Assembly (NCBI RefSeq): GCF_021227995.1
Contig: NZ_CP089301.1
Span: forward strand, 1 to 64,000
DNA: 64,000 nucleotides
From: Novosphingobium kaempferiae
Lineage (GTDB): Bacteria > Pseudomonadota > Alphaproteobacteria > Sphingomonadales > Sphingomonadaceae
Reading direction: 5' to 3'
Position numbers and translations under genes: made by a program. Each line of letters starts with the position of its first letter. Positions within the stretch are counted from its first letter, which is position 1. Under the pieces are notes generated by a model. The model was not told the origin of the DNA. It worked only from the letters and a program-made list of their open reading frames with translations, and did not search any database. Shown here piece after piece: positions 37,972-47,614 of this stretch.

Positions 37972-39489
37972 ATGGTCGCGCGGATCGCCGCTGCGGCGCG
38001 TCGGGATGCTGGTATCGTCGTGCGCCGCCCGCTCGGCGCACGCCTCGGTATCGGCTCGCTCGCGCTCTATTTGCCCGTGGCGCTGGCCGTGCGGCTGATG
38101 ATGCTGGGCAAGCCCGCGTTCCAGTCGGACGAGCAGTTCTACCTTCTGGTCGGCCAGCGCATGGCGCAGGGTGCCCTGCCCTACGTCGATATCTGGGATC
38201 GCAAGCCCTGGGGCCTCTTCGCGATCTACCGCGCGGTCTACGCGCTGCCATTCGATCCGGTGCTGACCTACCAGTTGCTCGGCCTCGCCTGCTCGGTGCT
38301 GACCGCGCTGGTGATCGAGCGCATCGCCCGGCACATCGCACCTGCGCGAGCGGCACGTATGGCCGGACTGGCCTACCTGCTGTGGCAGCCGGTGTTCAAC
38401 GTCGCACTCGGCCAGTCGCCGGTGTTCTACAACCTCCCCGTCGCGGTCGCGGCGCTGATCGTGATCCGGGCGCAGGTGCGCGTGGGCGATCCCCTGCTGA
38501 TGCGGCGCGGCCTTGAGGCGATGCTGCTGCTCGGCCTCGCGATGCAGATCAAGTACACGGTCGTGTTCGAGGGCCTTGCGTTCGGGCTGATGCTGCTGGC
38601 GCGTGGCCGCACTGATGGCTGGTCGGCAACAAGGCTGGCTTTTGCCGGCATGGCATGGGCCTCAATGGCTCTGGCCCCGACCGGCCTTGTCCTGCTCGGC
38701 TATACCCACGCCGGGCACGCGCAGGAGTTCGTACAGGCCAACTTCCTGTCGATCATGGGCCGCTCGACCGACCTGCCCCATGCCTTCGCCAATCTCGGCA
38801 AGGAATGCCTTGCGCTGATTCCCTTCGCGCTCGCCATCCTGTTCGCACCGAAGCGTTTACGGCCCGTGCGCGGCACCCGGCCTGCCGTCATGCCGGGTCT
38901 GCGTATCTGGGCGCTCGCGAGCATAGGCGGCTTCCTTCTCTTCGGCACATGGTACGACCATTACCTCGGCCCTGTGCTGGTCCCGCTCTGCGTGCTCGCC
39001 GCGCCCGCACTGGCGCGCGACTGGCCGGGCGAGCGCTGGTATGGGAGGCTGCTGCTCGGCGCCGGCATCCTCGGCGCGATCGTGGTTCCCGTCGCACAGG
39101 TAATCGAGAAAGGCAGCGCGGCGCAGTTCGCCGCGACGACCCGCACGATCGCCGGTGAACTGCACGGCCGCTGCCTCTACGTGTTCGAGGGCGACAGTGC
39201 GCTCTATCGCACTACCGAGGCGTGCATACCGACGCGCTTCGCCTACCCGAGCCACCTCAACGCCATGAACGAGGCCAACGCACTCGGTATCGATCCAGCC
39301 GGTGAGGTGAAGCGCATCCTGCGCACTCGACCGGGCGTGGTCGTGATTTCAGAGACCCGCCGCCCCAACCAGCCGAACAGCCGGACACGCGAAATCGTGC
39401 TCGGCACCCTGCACCGCGACTACGAGCGCTATGCCCAGACGAGACTGGGCACGCGCCGGTTCGGGCTGTGGAGGCTGAGGGAGCGATAA
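37972..39489 (+). CDS. Polytopic membrane glycosyltransferase-like protein (GT-C/ArnT-type)
   Basis: A 505-residue integral membrane protein with about ten hydrophobic segments. Between the first two it has the acidic motif SDEQFYLLVGQRM, then PYVDIWDRKPWGLF, both characteristic of GT-C transferases that use polyprenyl-phosphate sugars (ArnT, PMT-like families). The C-terminal soluble part contains the conserved-looking ACIPTRFAYPSHLN. It probably transfers a sugar to an envelope component. The gene is 116 bp past the SGNH lipoprotein gene and is the second GT-C-like protein in the window; the two are not obvious paralogues. Confidence 0.75.
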   Translation: MVARIAAAARRDAGIVVRRPLGARLGIGSLALYLPVALAVRLMMLGKPAFQSDEQFYLLVGQRMAQGALPYVDIWDRKPWGLFAIYRAVYALPFDPVLTYQLLGLACSVLTALVIERIARHIAPARAARMAGLAYLLWQPVFNVALGQSPVFYNLPVAVAALIVIRAQVRVGDPLLMRRGLEAMLLLGLAMQIKYTVVFEGLAFGLMLLARGRTDGWSATRLAFAGMAWASMALAPTGLVLLGYTHAGHAQEFVQANFLSIMGRSTDLPHAFANLGKECLALIPFALAILFAPKRLRPVRGTRPAVMPGLRIWALASIGGFLLFGTWYDHYLGPVLVPLCVLAAPALARDWPGERWYGRLLLGAGILGAIVVPVAQVIEKGSAAQFAATTRTIAGELHGRCLYVFEGDSALYRTTEACIPTRFAYPSHLNAMNEANALGIDPAGEVKRILRTRPGVVVISETRRPNQPNSRTREIVLGTLHRDYERYAQTRLGTRRFGLWRLRER

Positions 39490-39513
39490 GCGCCATACCT
39501 CAGCCTCACGGTA

Positions 39514-39693
39514 TCAACGAGCCTTGGCGATGGTCATTCCATGCTGCCGCGCGGCGTCCTTCACCGACTCCTCGGTGCGGTTCAGTGCCTTCGCGATTTC
39601 CTTGAGGCCCTTCCCCTTGCCCGCAAGAGTCTGCAGCTTCTGCAGTTCCTCGGGCTTCCAGGGCTGCTTGTGCTTGGCAACCTTGTCGCTCAT
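39514..39693 (-). CDS. Small Myb/SANT- or HTH-like DNA-binding protein coupled to topA
   Basis: A 59-residue protein, starting MSDKVAKHKQPWKPEEL, with the pattern W..EE..KL..L...GKG..EIA..L.RT..SV of a Myb/SANT-like or winged HTH helix set, followed by a basic tail ending in AKAR. Its ATG overlaps the topA stop (39690-39693, ATGA), so translation is probably coupled to topoisomerase I. It is easy to miss because of its length. The DNA-binding assignment is an inference from residue pattern. Confidence 0.7.
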   Translation of the reverse strand: MSDKVAKHKQPWKPEELQKLQTLAGKGKGLKEIAKALNRTEESVKDAARQHGMTIAKAR

Positions 39694-42260
39694 TCCGCAG
39701 CCTCCTTCGCCTTCTTGGCCGGAGCCTTCTTTGCAGGCGCCTTCTTCGCGGCAGGTTTCTTGGCCGCCGCAGCCTTCTTCGGTGCCGCCTTCTTCTTGCC
39801 CTTGGCCGGGCCCTTCGCGGCCTTCTCGTCGATCAGCGTGATCGCCTGCTCGGCAGTAAGGTCTTCGGGCTTCTGGTCACGCGGGAGCGTGGCATTGGTC
39901 GTGCCGTCCGTCACGTAGGGACCGTAGCGCCCCGCCATCACCTTGATCTCGCCGCCGCTGGTCGGATGCGCGCCCAGCACCTTGAGCGGTTCCGCCTTGG
40001 TGCGCGACGCCGCGCCGCCGCGATTGGCGGCATCGGCCAGCATCGAGACCGCCGCATTCATGCCCGTATCGAACACTTCGGCCGTCGAACGCAGGCGTGC
40101 GTACTTGCCATCGTGCGCGAGGTACGGGCCGTAACGCCCTATGCTTGCAGTGATATCCTTGCCCGTCTCCGGGTGCGGCCCGACCGTGCGCGGAAGGCTG
40201 AGAAGCTTGATGCCCCATTCCAGCGTCAGCTCGTCGATGTCCTTCGGAATCGAGGCGCGCTTGGCCTCCTTGCCCTCGCCAAGCTGGATGTAGGGCCCGA
40301 AGCGGCCTGTACGGCGCATGATCTCCAGGCCGGTCTCGGGATCCTTGCCCAGCCCCTCGTCATCGCCACCCTCGGCGCTGCCGCCGGGCTGCGCGAACTT
40401 GCGAGTGAACTTGCACTCCGGATAGTTCGAGCAGGCAACGAACGCGCCATAGCGCCCACCACGGAGCGACAGGCGACCCTCGCCGCACTTGGGGCAGACG
40501 CGCGGGTCCGTCCCGTCCGCCTTGGGCGGGAACAGGTAGTCGGAGAGGAAATCGTCCAGCGCCTCGGTCACTTCCGAGGGCTTCTTCTCCATCACCTCGT
40601 CGGACTTGGGCTTGAAATCGCGCCAGAACGCTTCGAGCAGCGCCTTCCATTCCTGACGCCCGCCCGACACGTCGTCGAGTTCGTCCTCCATGCCCGCCGT
40701 GAATTCATAGGCCACGTAGCGAGGGAAGAAACGTTCGAGGAACGATGTGAGAAGTCGCCCGGTTTCCTCTGCAAAGAAACGGTTTTTCTCGGTGCGCACA
40801 TAGGCGCGATCCTTGATGACCTGGATCGTCGCCGCATACGTGGACGGACGACCGATGCCCAGTTCCTCCAGCCGCTTGACGAGGCTTGCCTCGGAGAAGC
40901 GCGGCGGCGGCTGCGTGAAGTGCTGTTCGGCGGTGACGCCCTTCTTGGCGGGCATGTCACCCGCCTTCATGAAGGGCAGCAGGCCGCTTTCATCGTCATC
41001 GTCGGACTTGTTGTCGCGACCTTCCTCGTAGACGGCGAGGAAGCCGGGGAACTTCACGACCTGACCCGAGGCGCGCAGTTCATGGCGACCGGTGCCGTCG
41101 CGCAGGGTCACGGTGGTGCGCTCCAACTGGGCCGAGGCCATCTGGCTCGCCATCGCGCGCTTGAAGATCAGGTCGTAGAGGCGCGCCTCGTCACCCGAAC
41201 CGAAGCGGTCCTTGGTGAATTCGGTCGGGCGGATGGCTTCGTGCGCCTCCTGCGCGTTCTTCGCCTTGGTTTCGTAGTGACGCGGCTTTTCGGGGACGTA
41301 GTGCCCGGAAAAGCGCTCGGCGATCGCTGCACGGGCCGCCGAGATCGCGCTCGGGTCCATCTGCACGCCGTCGGTACGCATGTAGGTGATCGCGCCCGCC
41401 TCATAGAGCGTCTGCGCCACACGCATCGTCTGGCTGGCCGAGAAGCCCAGCTTGCGCGCGGCTTCCTGCTGCAGCGTGGAGGTGGTGAACGGCGGCTGCG
41501 GGTTGCGGCGGTGCGGCTTGGTTTCGACGCCCTCGACCTTGAACGCGCCCAGCTCCACCGCGGCCTTGGCCCGCATCGCGACGCCTTCGTCGCCGAGGCT
41601 CAGGCGGTCGAGCTTCTGGCCTTCGAAAGTCACCAGCTTGGCGGTGAAGTCCGTCCCGTCGTGCGCCATCTGCGCGGCGACGGACCAGTATTCCTGCGGC
41701 TTGAACGCCTCGATCTCACGCTCGCGATCGACGATCAGGCGCAGCGCCACCGACTGCACGCGGCCCGCCGACTTGGCGCCGGGCAGCTTGCGCCAGAGCA
41801 CCGGCGAAAGCGTGAAGCCGAACAGGTAGTCGAGCGCACGGCGGGCGAGGTAGGCGTCGATCAGATCCTGATCGAGCTCACGCGGCGCCTGCATCGCCTT
41901 GGTGACGGTGTCCTTGGTGATCGCGTTGAAGGTGACGCGCTGCACGTCCTTGGGCAGCGCGCGCCGCTTGGCGAGCAGTTCCTTCACGTGCCACGAAATC
42001 GCCTCGCCCTCACGATCAGGGTCAGTCGCGAGGATCAGGCGATCGGCCTCCTTGGCCGCGTCGGTGATGGCCTTCACCTGCCGCTGCTTGTCGCCGTAGA
42101 GTTCCCAGTCCATCTCGAAACCTTCGTCCGGACGGACGGAGCCATCCTTGGGCGGCAGGTCGCGGACGTGGCCGTAGCTGGCGAGAACCTTGTAGTCCTT
42201 GCCGAGGTACTTCTCGATGGTCTTTGCCTTGGCGGGCGATTCTACAATGACAAGCTGCAT
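39690..42260 (-). CDS. topA: DNA topoisomerase I
   Basis: Type IA topoisomerase that relaxes negative supercoils. The 856-residue protein has the TOPRIM domain (VIVESPAKAKTIEKYLG, then DPDREGEAISWH), the catalytic Tyr in ITYMRTDG, a C4 zinc-ribbon (CPKCGEGRL and the ACSNYPECK segment), then C-terminal topo repeats of the GRYGPYV type, here several copies, and a Lys/Ala/Pro-rich basic tail of about 45 residues. The tail resembles the Lys-rich tails seen in alphaproteobacterial TopA. A small HTH-like gene is coupled downstream. Confidence 0.97.
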   Translation of the reverse strand: MQLVIVESPAKAKTIEKYLGKDYKVLASYGHVRDLPPKDGSVRPDEGFEMDWELYGDKQRQVKAITDAAKEADRLILATDPDREGEAISWHVKELLAKRRALPKDVQRVTFNAITKDTVTKAMQAPRELDQDLIDAYLARRALDYLFGFTLSPVLWRKLPGAKSAGRVQSVALRLIVDREREIEAFKPQEYWSVAAQMAHDGTDFTAKLVTFEGQKLDRLSLGDEGVAMRAKAAVELGAFKVEGVETKPHRRNPQPPFTTSTLQQEAARKLGFSASQTMRVAQTLYEAGAITYMRTDGVQMDPSAISAARAAIAERFSGHYVPEKPRHYETKAKNAQEAHEAIRPTEFTKDRFGSGDEARLYDLIFKRAMASQMASAQLERTTVTLRDGTGRHELRASGQVVKFPGFLAVYEEGRDNKSDDDDESGLLPFMKAGDMPAKKGVTAEQHFTQPPPRFSEASLVKRLEELGIGRPSTYAATIQVIKDRAYVRTEKNRFFAEETGRLLTSFLERFFPRYVAYEFTAGMEDELDDVSGGRQEWKALLEAFWRDFKPKSDEVMEKKPSEVTEALDDFLSDYLFPPKADGTDPRVCPKCGEGRLSLRGGRYGAFVACSNYPECKFTRKFAQPGGSAEGGDDEGLGKDPETGLEIMRRTGRFGPYIQLGEGKEAKRASIPKDIDELTLEWGIKLLSLPRTVGPHPETGKDITASIGRYGPYLAHDGKYARLRSTAEVFDTGMNAAVSMLADAANRGGAASRTKAEPLKVLGAHPTSGGEIKVMAGRYGPYVTDGTTNATLPRDQKPEDLTAEQAITLIDEKAAKGPAKGKKKAAPKKAAAAKKPAAKKAPAKKAPAKKAKEAAE

Positions 42261-42389
42261 TCTTTAACTCGATTTGCCCCTCGCGTGCGCGCACGCATAC
42301 ATACACGTACAAGGTGGGTCGCGTTTCGGTGGACCGTCAAGCCCCCTACGCTGCCCCCTTGCCGCATGTCGATGACGGGATAAAGCCGG

Positions 42390-43934
42390 TCAGTGGCTTT
42401 GCGACCCGAAATCCTTCGGAAGCACGCACTTGCCCGCATCGTAGTCACCCACTGCGCGGATGACTTCCGCCTTGTCCGGCTCGATGCGGCGTCCGGAAAC
42501 CTGGCTGTCGATGATGCGGGTGAGCAGCCTGTCGAGGCGGGTGACGATGTAGCAGTCGATCGCCGGGGCTGCGTGCGGGTTGCCGACGCCGGAGTCATCG
42601 GTGAGGAACGCGTAACGCGACTGCGTCGCCGCAGCCATCGCGCGCATGACGTATTCGGCGAGGTCGCCGACGCCCGACGCGCCCACAGGAACGATCTGGA
42701 CCCGGTTGGCGCGCAGGTGCTCCGTGGCCAGCCATGAAACCGGCACGTCGCCCGGATGAGGCGGGGCATCGGCGACGAGGAGCAGCGATTTGATCGCATC
42801 CGGCCTCCAGTCGAGGCGCGCCGCGCGGATGAGCGCATCCTGCATCGCTTCCTCGTAGTCGCCGCCACCGCTCGCCACCTGCTGCCCGATGTCGCTGCGC
42901 GCCCGGGCGATATCGCCGGTGAAAGGGAAAGTCCGGGTAACGAACTCGTCGCCTCGATCCCGGTAGAAGGTCAGGCCCACGCGGATGTCGAGTTCCGGAT
43001 GGCGGCGATTGAGGCTCCCCACGATGGAGTCGATCTCGGCTTGCAGGAAATTGAGTTCGTCGGACATCGAGCCGGTGACGTCCACCACCAGAACGAGGTC
43101 CAGCTTCGTGACGCTGCGCGCCTGTCCCGCCAGCGTGAAGCCGACGCGGCCTGCTCCGGCGTTACGGGGAACGTCGAGCGTGCGCCAGGCGCCGCCCGCC
43201 GCGCGAATGCGCACAGTGTCGGAGAGGCGGTCCATGCCGGGGAAGAAGACCACCGTACCGTCAGCCTGCGTCGTGAAAGTCAGGCTGTTGCCATCCGAGC
43301 AGCGCAGTTCCACCGGTACGAACGGCGCGGGACGGCCGCGCGAATCCTTGACCTCCACCGTCACGAGCCGCGCGGTGTCGAGCACCGGAAGCGCCCGAAT
43401 CTGCTGACCCAGATCGGAGCGCCGCACGTAGTCGGCGTAGAGCTCCGGATTGAGCAGGTCGTCATGCTCGCCAGCCGTCAGCGTGCCGCTCTGCGGGCGG
43501 AATTGCGGGCGGGGCCAGGACGACGGCGGCGCTGCGACGCGCGAAGCTGCGGCGCTTTCCGTGCCCCCGACCACCATTGGTGCGGCAGGTGGAGCTGCAA
43601 CTGTGGCAACGGGAGGAGGCGGTGGCGGCGGCGGAGGAGGAGGTGGTGGCGCTGCCCCGACCGCTGTGCCTTCACTCTCCTCGACCCTGCGCGCCGTCAC
43701 CACGACATCATCGTCGGCCGAAGCGGCCTTGTAGACAGGTCGTGGGCGTGGGCGCTGCCGGTTCGCCTCCTGCTCGGGGCCAAGGTCGGGAAGTGGTCCG
43801 GGGCGGCGGCAGAACTCCTGCGGTACGCTGCCCTGCCCACCACGGGAAACCGCCACAGCAGGAATCGTCGCACCGATCGGCATCGCGCTGCCTACCAGCG
43901 CCGTCATCAGGATTGCGGAAATCGCCTTGCGCAT
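42390..43934 (-). CDS. Exported von Willebrand A domain protein with a polyproline tract
   Basis: A 514-residue protein with a signal peptide (about residues 1-28), a charged linker, 13 consecutive prolines at about 96-108, a beta-sandwich-like domain (about 180-265, with PVELRCSDG) and a von Willebrand A domain with the metal site DVTGSMS at 285-291. The proline run is encoded by mixed codons, not by one slipping triplet. The C-terminal part has the late conserved Asp/Thr region ADAPPH. vWA domains bind protein partners via a metal; the partner is unknown. The start at 43934 has GAGGGG upstream. Confidence 0.82.
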   Translation of the reverse strand: MRKAISAILMTALVGSAMPIGATIPAVAVSRGGQGSVPQEFCRRPGPLPDLGPEQEANRQRPRPRPVYKAASADDDVVVTARRVEESEGTAVGAAPPPPPPPPPPPPPVATVAAPPAAPMVVGGTESAAASRVAAPPSSWPRPQFRPQSGTLTAGEHDDLLNPELYADYVRRSDLGQQIRALPVLDTARLVTVEVKDSRGRPAPFVPVELRCSDGNSLTFTTQADGTVVFFPGMDRLSDTVRIRAAGGAWRTLDVPRNAGAGRVGFTLAGQARSVTKLDLVLVVDVTGSMSDELNFLQAEIDSIVGSLNRRHPELDIRVGLTFYRDRGDEFVTRTFPFTGDIARARSDIGQQVASGGGDYEEAMQDALIRAARLDWRPDAIKSLLLVADAPPHPGDVPVSWLATEHLRANRVQIVPVGASGVGDLAEYVMRAMAAATQSRYAFLTDDSGVGNPHAAPAIDCYIVTRLDRLLTRIIDSQVSGRRIEPDKAEVIRAVGDYDAGKCVLPKDFGSQSH

Positions 43935-44005
43935 CGTCGTCACCCCTCGCCTCTGCAATCAACGCAAATCTTGGCGTCGCGGCATGAACCGTTGCTGACA
44001 GGCGC

Positions 44006-45115
44006 TCAACCGAGGCTTACCCGCCCCCCGGCATGACGGGCGAGGCGCCCATCGAGTTCCAGCTCCAGCAGCGCCAGTTGGACCGAAGCGGCGCTTGCGC
44101 CGGACTGGCGGATCAACTCGTCCACCGCGATGGGTGCGGTCGTGAGCAGGCCCGCGACATCCGCCGGATCCGCAGGCTCTTCGACGACCGGCAGGTCGGA
44201 GCGCCACGACTGTGACGGCTCGCGCAGACTGCTCCGGACGGCGCCGGAGAAGTCGGTCAGCAGTTCGATCACGTCCGCTGCACCCTGCACCAGCACCGCG
44301 CCCTCGCGGATAAGCTGGTTGCAGCCGTGCGAGCGCGGATCGAGCGGAGAGCCGGGGATCGCCATGACATGCCGCCCCATCTCGCCCGCAAGCCGCGCCG
44401 TGATCAGCGAGCCGGACTTCGGCGCCGCCTCGACCACCACCGTGCCAAGGCACAGCCCCGCAATGATGCGGTTGCGCGCAGGGAAATGGCGGGCGAGCGG
44501 CTCGGCTCCCAACGGCTGCTCAGCGAGCAGGAGGCCACGTCCGGCCACTTCTTCCTGCAGTGACGCATGTTCGGGCGGGTAAGCGATGTCGATGCCACTG
44601 GCGATCACGCCAACGGTCGTTCCCGCCGCGAGCGCGCCCTGATGCGCGGCGCCGTCGATGCCCCGGGCAAGGCCGGAGACGACCGTCCAGCCCTCACCCG
44701 CCAGTTCGTGCGAAAACTCGCGCGCCATGCGCACTGCCGCAGCCGAGGCGTTGCGTGCGCCGACCATCGCGACGCAGGGCTGCGCAAGCACCGAAAGATC
44801 GCCTCGATAGGTCAGGATCGGCGGCGCGCCTTCGGTTTCTGCCAGCAGCGCGGGATAGTTTGGCGAGTCGTGAAAGAGATAGCGCGCTCCGGCCTTGCGG
44901 GCCGCCGCGATCTCGTCATGGATCCGTCGCTCAGGGGCGGGAGCGTAGGGCCGTCCGCCTCGCCCCGCAAGATCCGGTAGCGCTGCGATGGCGCTGACCG
45001 CGTCTCCGAAGCGCCCCAGCAGGTGGAGATAGGTCACCGGCCCGACGTGCGGCGAGCGCAGCAGGCGGATGCGGGCGAAGGCCTCTTCCTGCGAAAGCCC
45101 CTCTCCGGCGCTCAC
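44006..45115 (-). CDS. dprA: DNA processing protein DprA
   Basis: Loads RecA on incoming single-stranded DNA in natural transformation; widespread also in non-competent bacteria. A 369-residue protein with an N-terminal SAM-like region, the Rossmann-type DprA core ([38 protein letters not shown] and SLITARLA) and a C-terminal winged-helix domain ([22 protein letters not shown]). The start is GTG, overlapping the plsY stop (GTGA). Confidence 0.96.
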   Translation of the reverse strand: MSAGEGLSQEEAFARIRLLRSPHVGPVTYLHLLGRFGDAVSAIAALPDLAGRGGRPYAPAPERRIHDEIAAARKAGARYLFHDSPNYPALLAETEGAPPILTYRGDLSVLAQPCVAMVGARNASAAAVRMAREFSHELAGEGWTVVSGLARGIDGAAHQGALAAGTTVGVIASGIDIAYPPEHASLQEEVAGRGLLLAEQPLGAEPLARHFPARNRIIAGLCLGTVVVEAAPKSGSLITARLAGEMGRHVMAIPGSPLDPRSHGCNQLIREGAVLVQGAADVIELLTDFSGAVRSSLREPSQSWRSDLPVVEEPADPADVAGLLTTAPIAVDELIRQSGASAASVQLALLELELDGRLARHAGGRVSLG

Positions 45116-45699
45116 TTGTTCTTGCCGCTCCCGATGCGCGGCTCGGTTCCGGCGCGCAGGCGAGCGATGTTCTCGCGATGCTGGAACAGCACGAGCGCGG
45201 CAATGACCGTCAGCACCAGCCCGGCCTCCGGGTAACCCAACACGAAGGCTGCCAGCGGCGCGACGACGGCGGCTGTCATGCCCGATACCGATGAGATACG
45301 CACCGTTGCCAGCAGGCCGATCCAGGTCAACGCGTAAGCAAGACCCACCGGCCAGGCGAGGCCGAAGGCCACGCCCGCCGTGGTCGCGACGCCCTTACCT
45401 CCCTTGAAGCGCAGCCAGACCGGGAAACAGTGGCCCAGAAAGGCACCTAGCGCAGCCAGAGGCGCCCAGACCGGCCACAGATGCGCCGCTATCAGCACCG
45501 CAGCCAGCCCCTTGAGCAGGTCAAGCAGCAACGTGGCGGCGGCGAGGCCCTTGCGGCCGGTGCGCAGCACGTTGGTGGCGCCGATGTTGCCCGAACCGAT
45601 CGCGCGCAGATCGCCCGCTCCGGTCAAGCGGGTGAGGATGAGGCCGAAGGGGACCGAGCCGAACAGATAGCCAAGGGCCAGAGAGAGAATCCACGCCAT
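45112..45699 (-). CDS. plsY: Glycerol-3-phosphate acyltransferase
   Basis: Transfers the acyl group from acyl-phosphate to glycerol 3-phosphate, starting phospholipid synthesis at the inner membrane. A 195-residue protein with about five membrane segments and the three PlsY motifs [31 protein letters not shown] and the C-terminal [12 protein letters not shown]. The ATG at 45699 gives a standard length. It is the first gene of the plsY-dprA unit and is divergent from murI. Confidence 0.95.
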   Translation of the reverse strand: MAWILSLALGYLFGSVPFGLILTRLTGAGDLRAIGSGNIGATNVLRTGRKGLAAATLLLDLLKGLAAVLIAAHLWPVWAPLAALGAFLGHCFPVWLRFKGGKGVATTAGVAFGLAWPVGLAYALTWIGLLATVRISSVSGMTAAVVAPLAAFVLGYPEAGLVLTVIAALVLFQHRENIARLRAGTEPRIGSGKNK

Positions 45700-45809
45700 G
45701 CGAAGGGCCTTAGCGCCGTATCGCGCGTTGCAGAAGACAGGTTGCAGCTTTCGACGTTGCCGGAACGGCCCCTGCGCGGTTAACAGGTGGCAAGGTCCAG
45801 GGATTGACG

Positions 45810-46664
45810 ATGGTTTCCGACATGACGAGCGCGGCATATTCGGCCGCCAATTGCACCCTGCCGGCAAGCGTGGATCCGGCGGCGCCGATCCTGCTCTTCG
45901 ATTCGGGCGTGGGCGGCCTCACCGTGCTGGAGGAAGTGCGCAAGGCGCTTCCGCTCGCACCGGTCATCTACGCCGCCGATACGGCAGGTCTGCCCTACGG
46001 AACCAAGACCGAGGCGCAGGTCGCTGCGCGGGTAGCGGGGCTGCTCGGTCGCATGACGGAACGCTTCCGGCCGCGCCTCGTCTGCATCGCCTGCAATACG
46101 GCCTCCACCATAGCACTCGGCATGGTGCGCGAAGTTCTCGAAGTGCCGATCGTCGGCACGGTGCCCGCGATCAAGCCCGCCGCTGCCATGACCCGGACCG
46201 GCGTCATCGGCCTGCTCGGCACCGAGGCCACCATCCGGCAGGCCTATGTGGATCGACTCGAACACGAATTCGCGGGCGACAAGCGACTCCTGCGACATGG
46301 CGCACCGGGACTGGTCGAGGCCGCCGAAGCCAAGCTGCGCGGCGAGCCGGTCGATCCCGCCCTCATCCGCCACGCCGCCGAGGCGCTGCGCATGCAGCCC
46401 GACGGCGACCGGATCGATACCGTCGTCCTCGCCTGCACGCACTTTCCGCTGGTCGAGGCCGAACTGGCCGAAGCGTTCGGCCCGGAAGTCCGCTTCGTCC
46501 ATGGTGCGCAAGGGATTGCACGGCAGATTGCGCGTCTTACGACGGGACAGGATTATTCTCGCCAAGTTCCGGACCTCGCGCTATTCACCTCAGCGGGAGC
46601 CGTGCCCGATGCTTATGCCACGAAACTGGCGCAGTACGGGCTCTTGAGGATCGAGAGGTTTTGA
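45810..46664 (+). CDS. murI: Glutamate racemase
   Basis: Makes D-glutamate for peptidoglycan. A 284-residue protein with [11 protein letters not shown], the first catalytic Cys in IACNTAST and the second in LACTHFPL. The N-terminal extension of about 25 residues before the fold is longer than usual. Start at the ATG 45810; a TTG 6 bp earlier and an ATG 12 bp later are also in frame. Divergent from plsY. Its stop overlaps the next gene's TTG. Confidence 0.95.
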   Translation: MVSDMTSAAYSAANCTLPASVDPAAPILLFDSGVGGLTVLEEVRKALPLAPVIYAADTAGLPYGTKTEAQVAARVAGLLGRMTERFRPRLVCIACNTASTIALGMVREVLEVPIVGTVPAIKPAAAMTRTGVIGLLGTEATIRQAYVDRLEHEFAGDKRLLRHGAPGLVEAAEAKLRGEPVDPALIRHAAEALRMQPDGDRIDTVVLACTHFPLVEAELAEAFGPEVRFVHGAQGIARQIARLTTGQDYSRQVPDLALFTSAGAVPDAYATKLAQYGLLRIERF

Positions 46665-47485
46665 CGCGACGCCTTAACTTCTGGCTGTTTTCGGTACTGC
46701 TCGTCTTCGCCATTCCCTACTACTGGTTCCTAGCCGACGCCGGAGCCGGTCCGTGGACTGCCGATGCCCGGGCAAGGCCGATCACGATGGCCGAACTGCG
46801 TGCGCTCGCAGGGTCCATCGACGGCCAGCGTCCTGTCGAACTGCGGGTCGAAACCGTGGGTATCCGCCAGACCTCGCGAAATATGCTGATCGCCGGGGGC
46901 GGCATGAAGGCGATCCCCAATGCCGTGCGCGCCTACGAACTGATCGTGCCGGGCAGCGGTCCGGTCGTGATCGACGCGGGCGCATCCGCGAAAGTCGCCA
47001 AGCAGCAGGAGTTCGACTATTTCGACACTGCGGCGCAGGCCCGCATCGCCTCCGCGCTTTCGAAGGCGGCACATGCCATCCTGCTCGCCGACCGCCCTGC
47101 GCACAACGGCGGATTCCATGCGGGCACCCTGCAAGCCGGGGCCGAACGGCCTTCGACGCATGCCGCGCCCTACGCCCTTGCTCCCGGCGTCGTGGTCATT
47201 CCGGCGACCGGGCTCGCGCCCGGCTCGAACATGGTCTACGCCCGACTGGCCGACGACCGCGAATTCCTGTTTACCGGGGACGTCGCCAAGATCACCTCCA
47301 ACTGGCTCGATCTCAACCTTCCCGCCCGCATCGCGATGCGTAACGAGCCCGCCTCCTTCCGCATCGAAAACCTCTCATGGTTGATGACGATCAATGCGCT
47401 GCACCGCTCGGCGCCGCAGATGATGATCGTGACGGGCCATGAGCAGGCAGCGATACCGTTTTCTGCAGGCACGTTTTCCGATTAG
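46661..47485 (+). CDS. Membrane-anchored degenerate metallo-beta-lactamase-fold protein
   Basis: A 274-residue protein with an N-terminal membrane anchor (FWLFSVLLVFAIPYYWFL). The body follows the MBL-fold order: VVIDAGAS, a strand ending in LADRPAHNGGFHAG where active members have HxHxDH, then FLFTGDV and IVTGHE, matching the later metal positions. The first metal-binding cluster is therefore replaced by Ala, Asp-Arg and Ala, so normal two-zinc chemistry seems impossible, although His and Asp remain at later positions. The start is TTG, overlapping the murI stop (TTGA). Role unknown; co-expression with murI hints at an envelope function. Confidence 0.7.
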   Translation: MTRRLNFWLFSVLLVFAIPYYWFLADAGAGPWTADARARPITMAELRALAGSIDGQRPVELRVETVGIRQTSRNMLIAGGGMKAIPNAVRAYELIVPGSGPVVIDAGASAKVAKQQEFDYFDTAAQARIASALSKAAHAILLADRPAHNGGFHAGTLQAGAERPSTHAAPYALAPGVVVIPATGLAPGSNMVYARLADDREFLFTGDVAKITSNWLDLNLPARIAMRNEPASFRIENLSWLMTINALHRSAPQMMIVTGHEQAAIPFSAGTFSD

Positions 47486-47614
47486 CCCATTGGTATAAGC
47501 GACTGGCAATGAGATACGCGATACGCTATTGGCCGCCGGAAAAGCCGACCGGAACAACGGATACGGCGCTTGGGGCGGGTGCCGGATCAGGCAAGGCAGG
47601 ATGAAGTCGAAACC

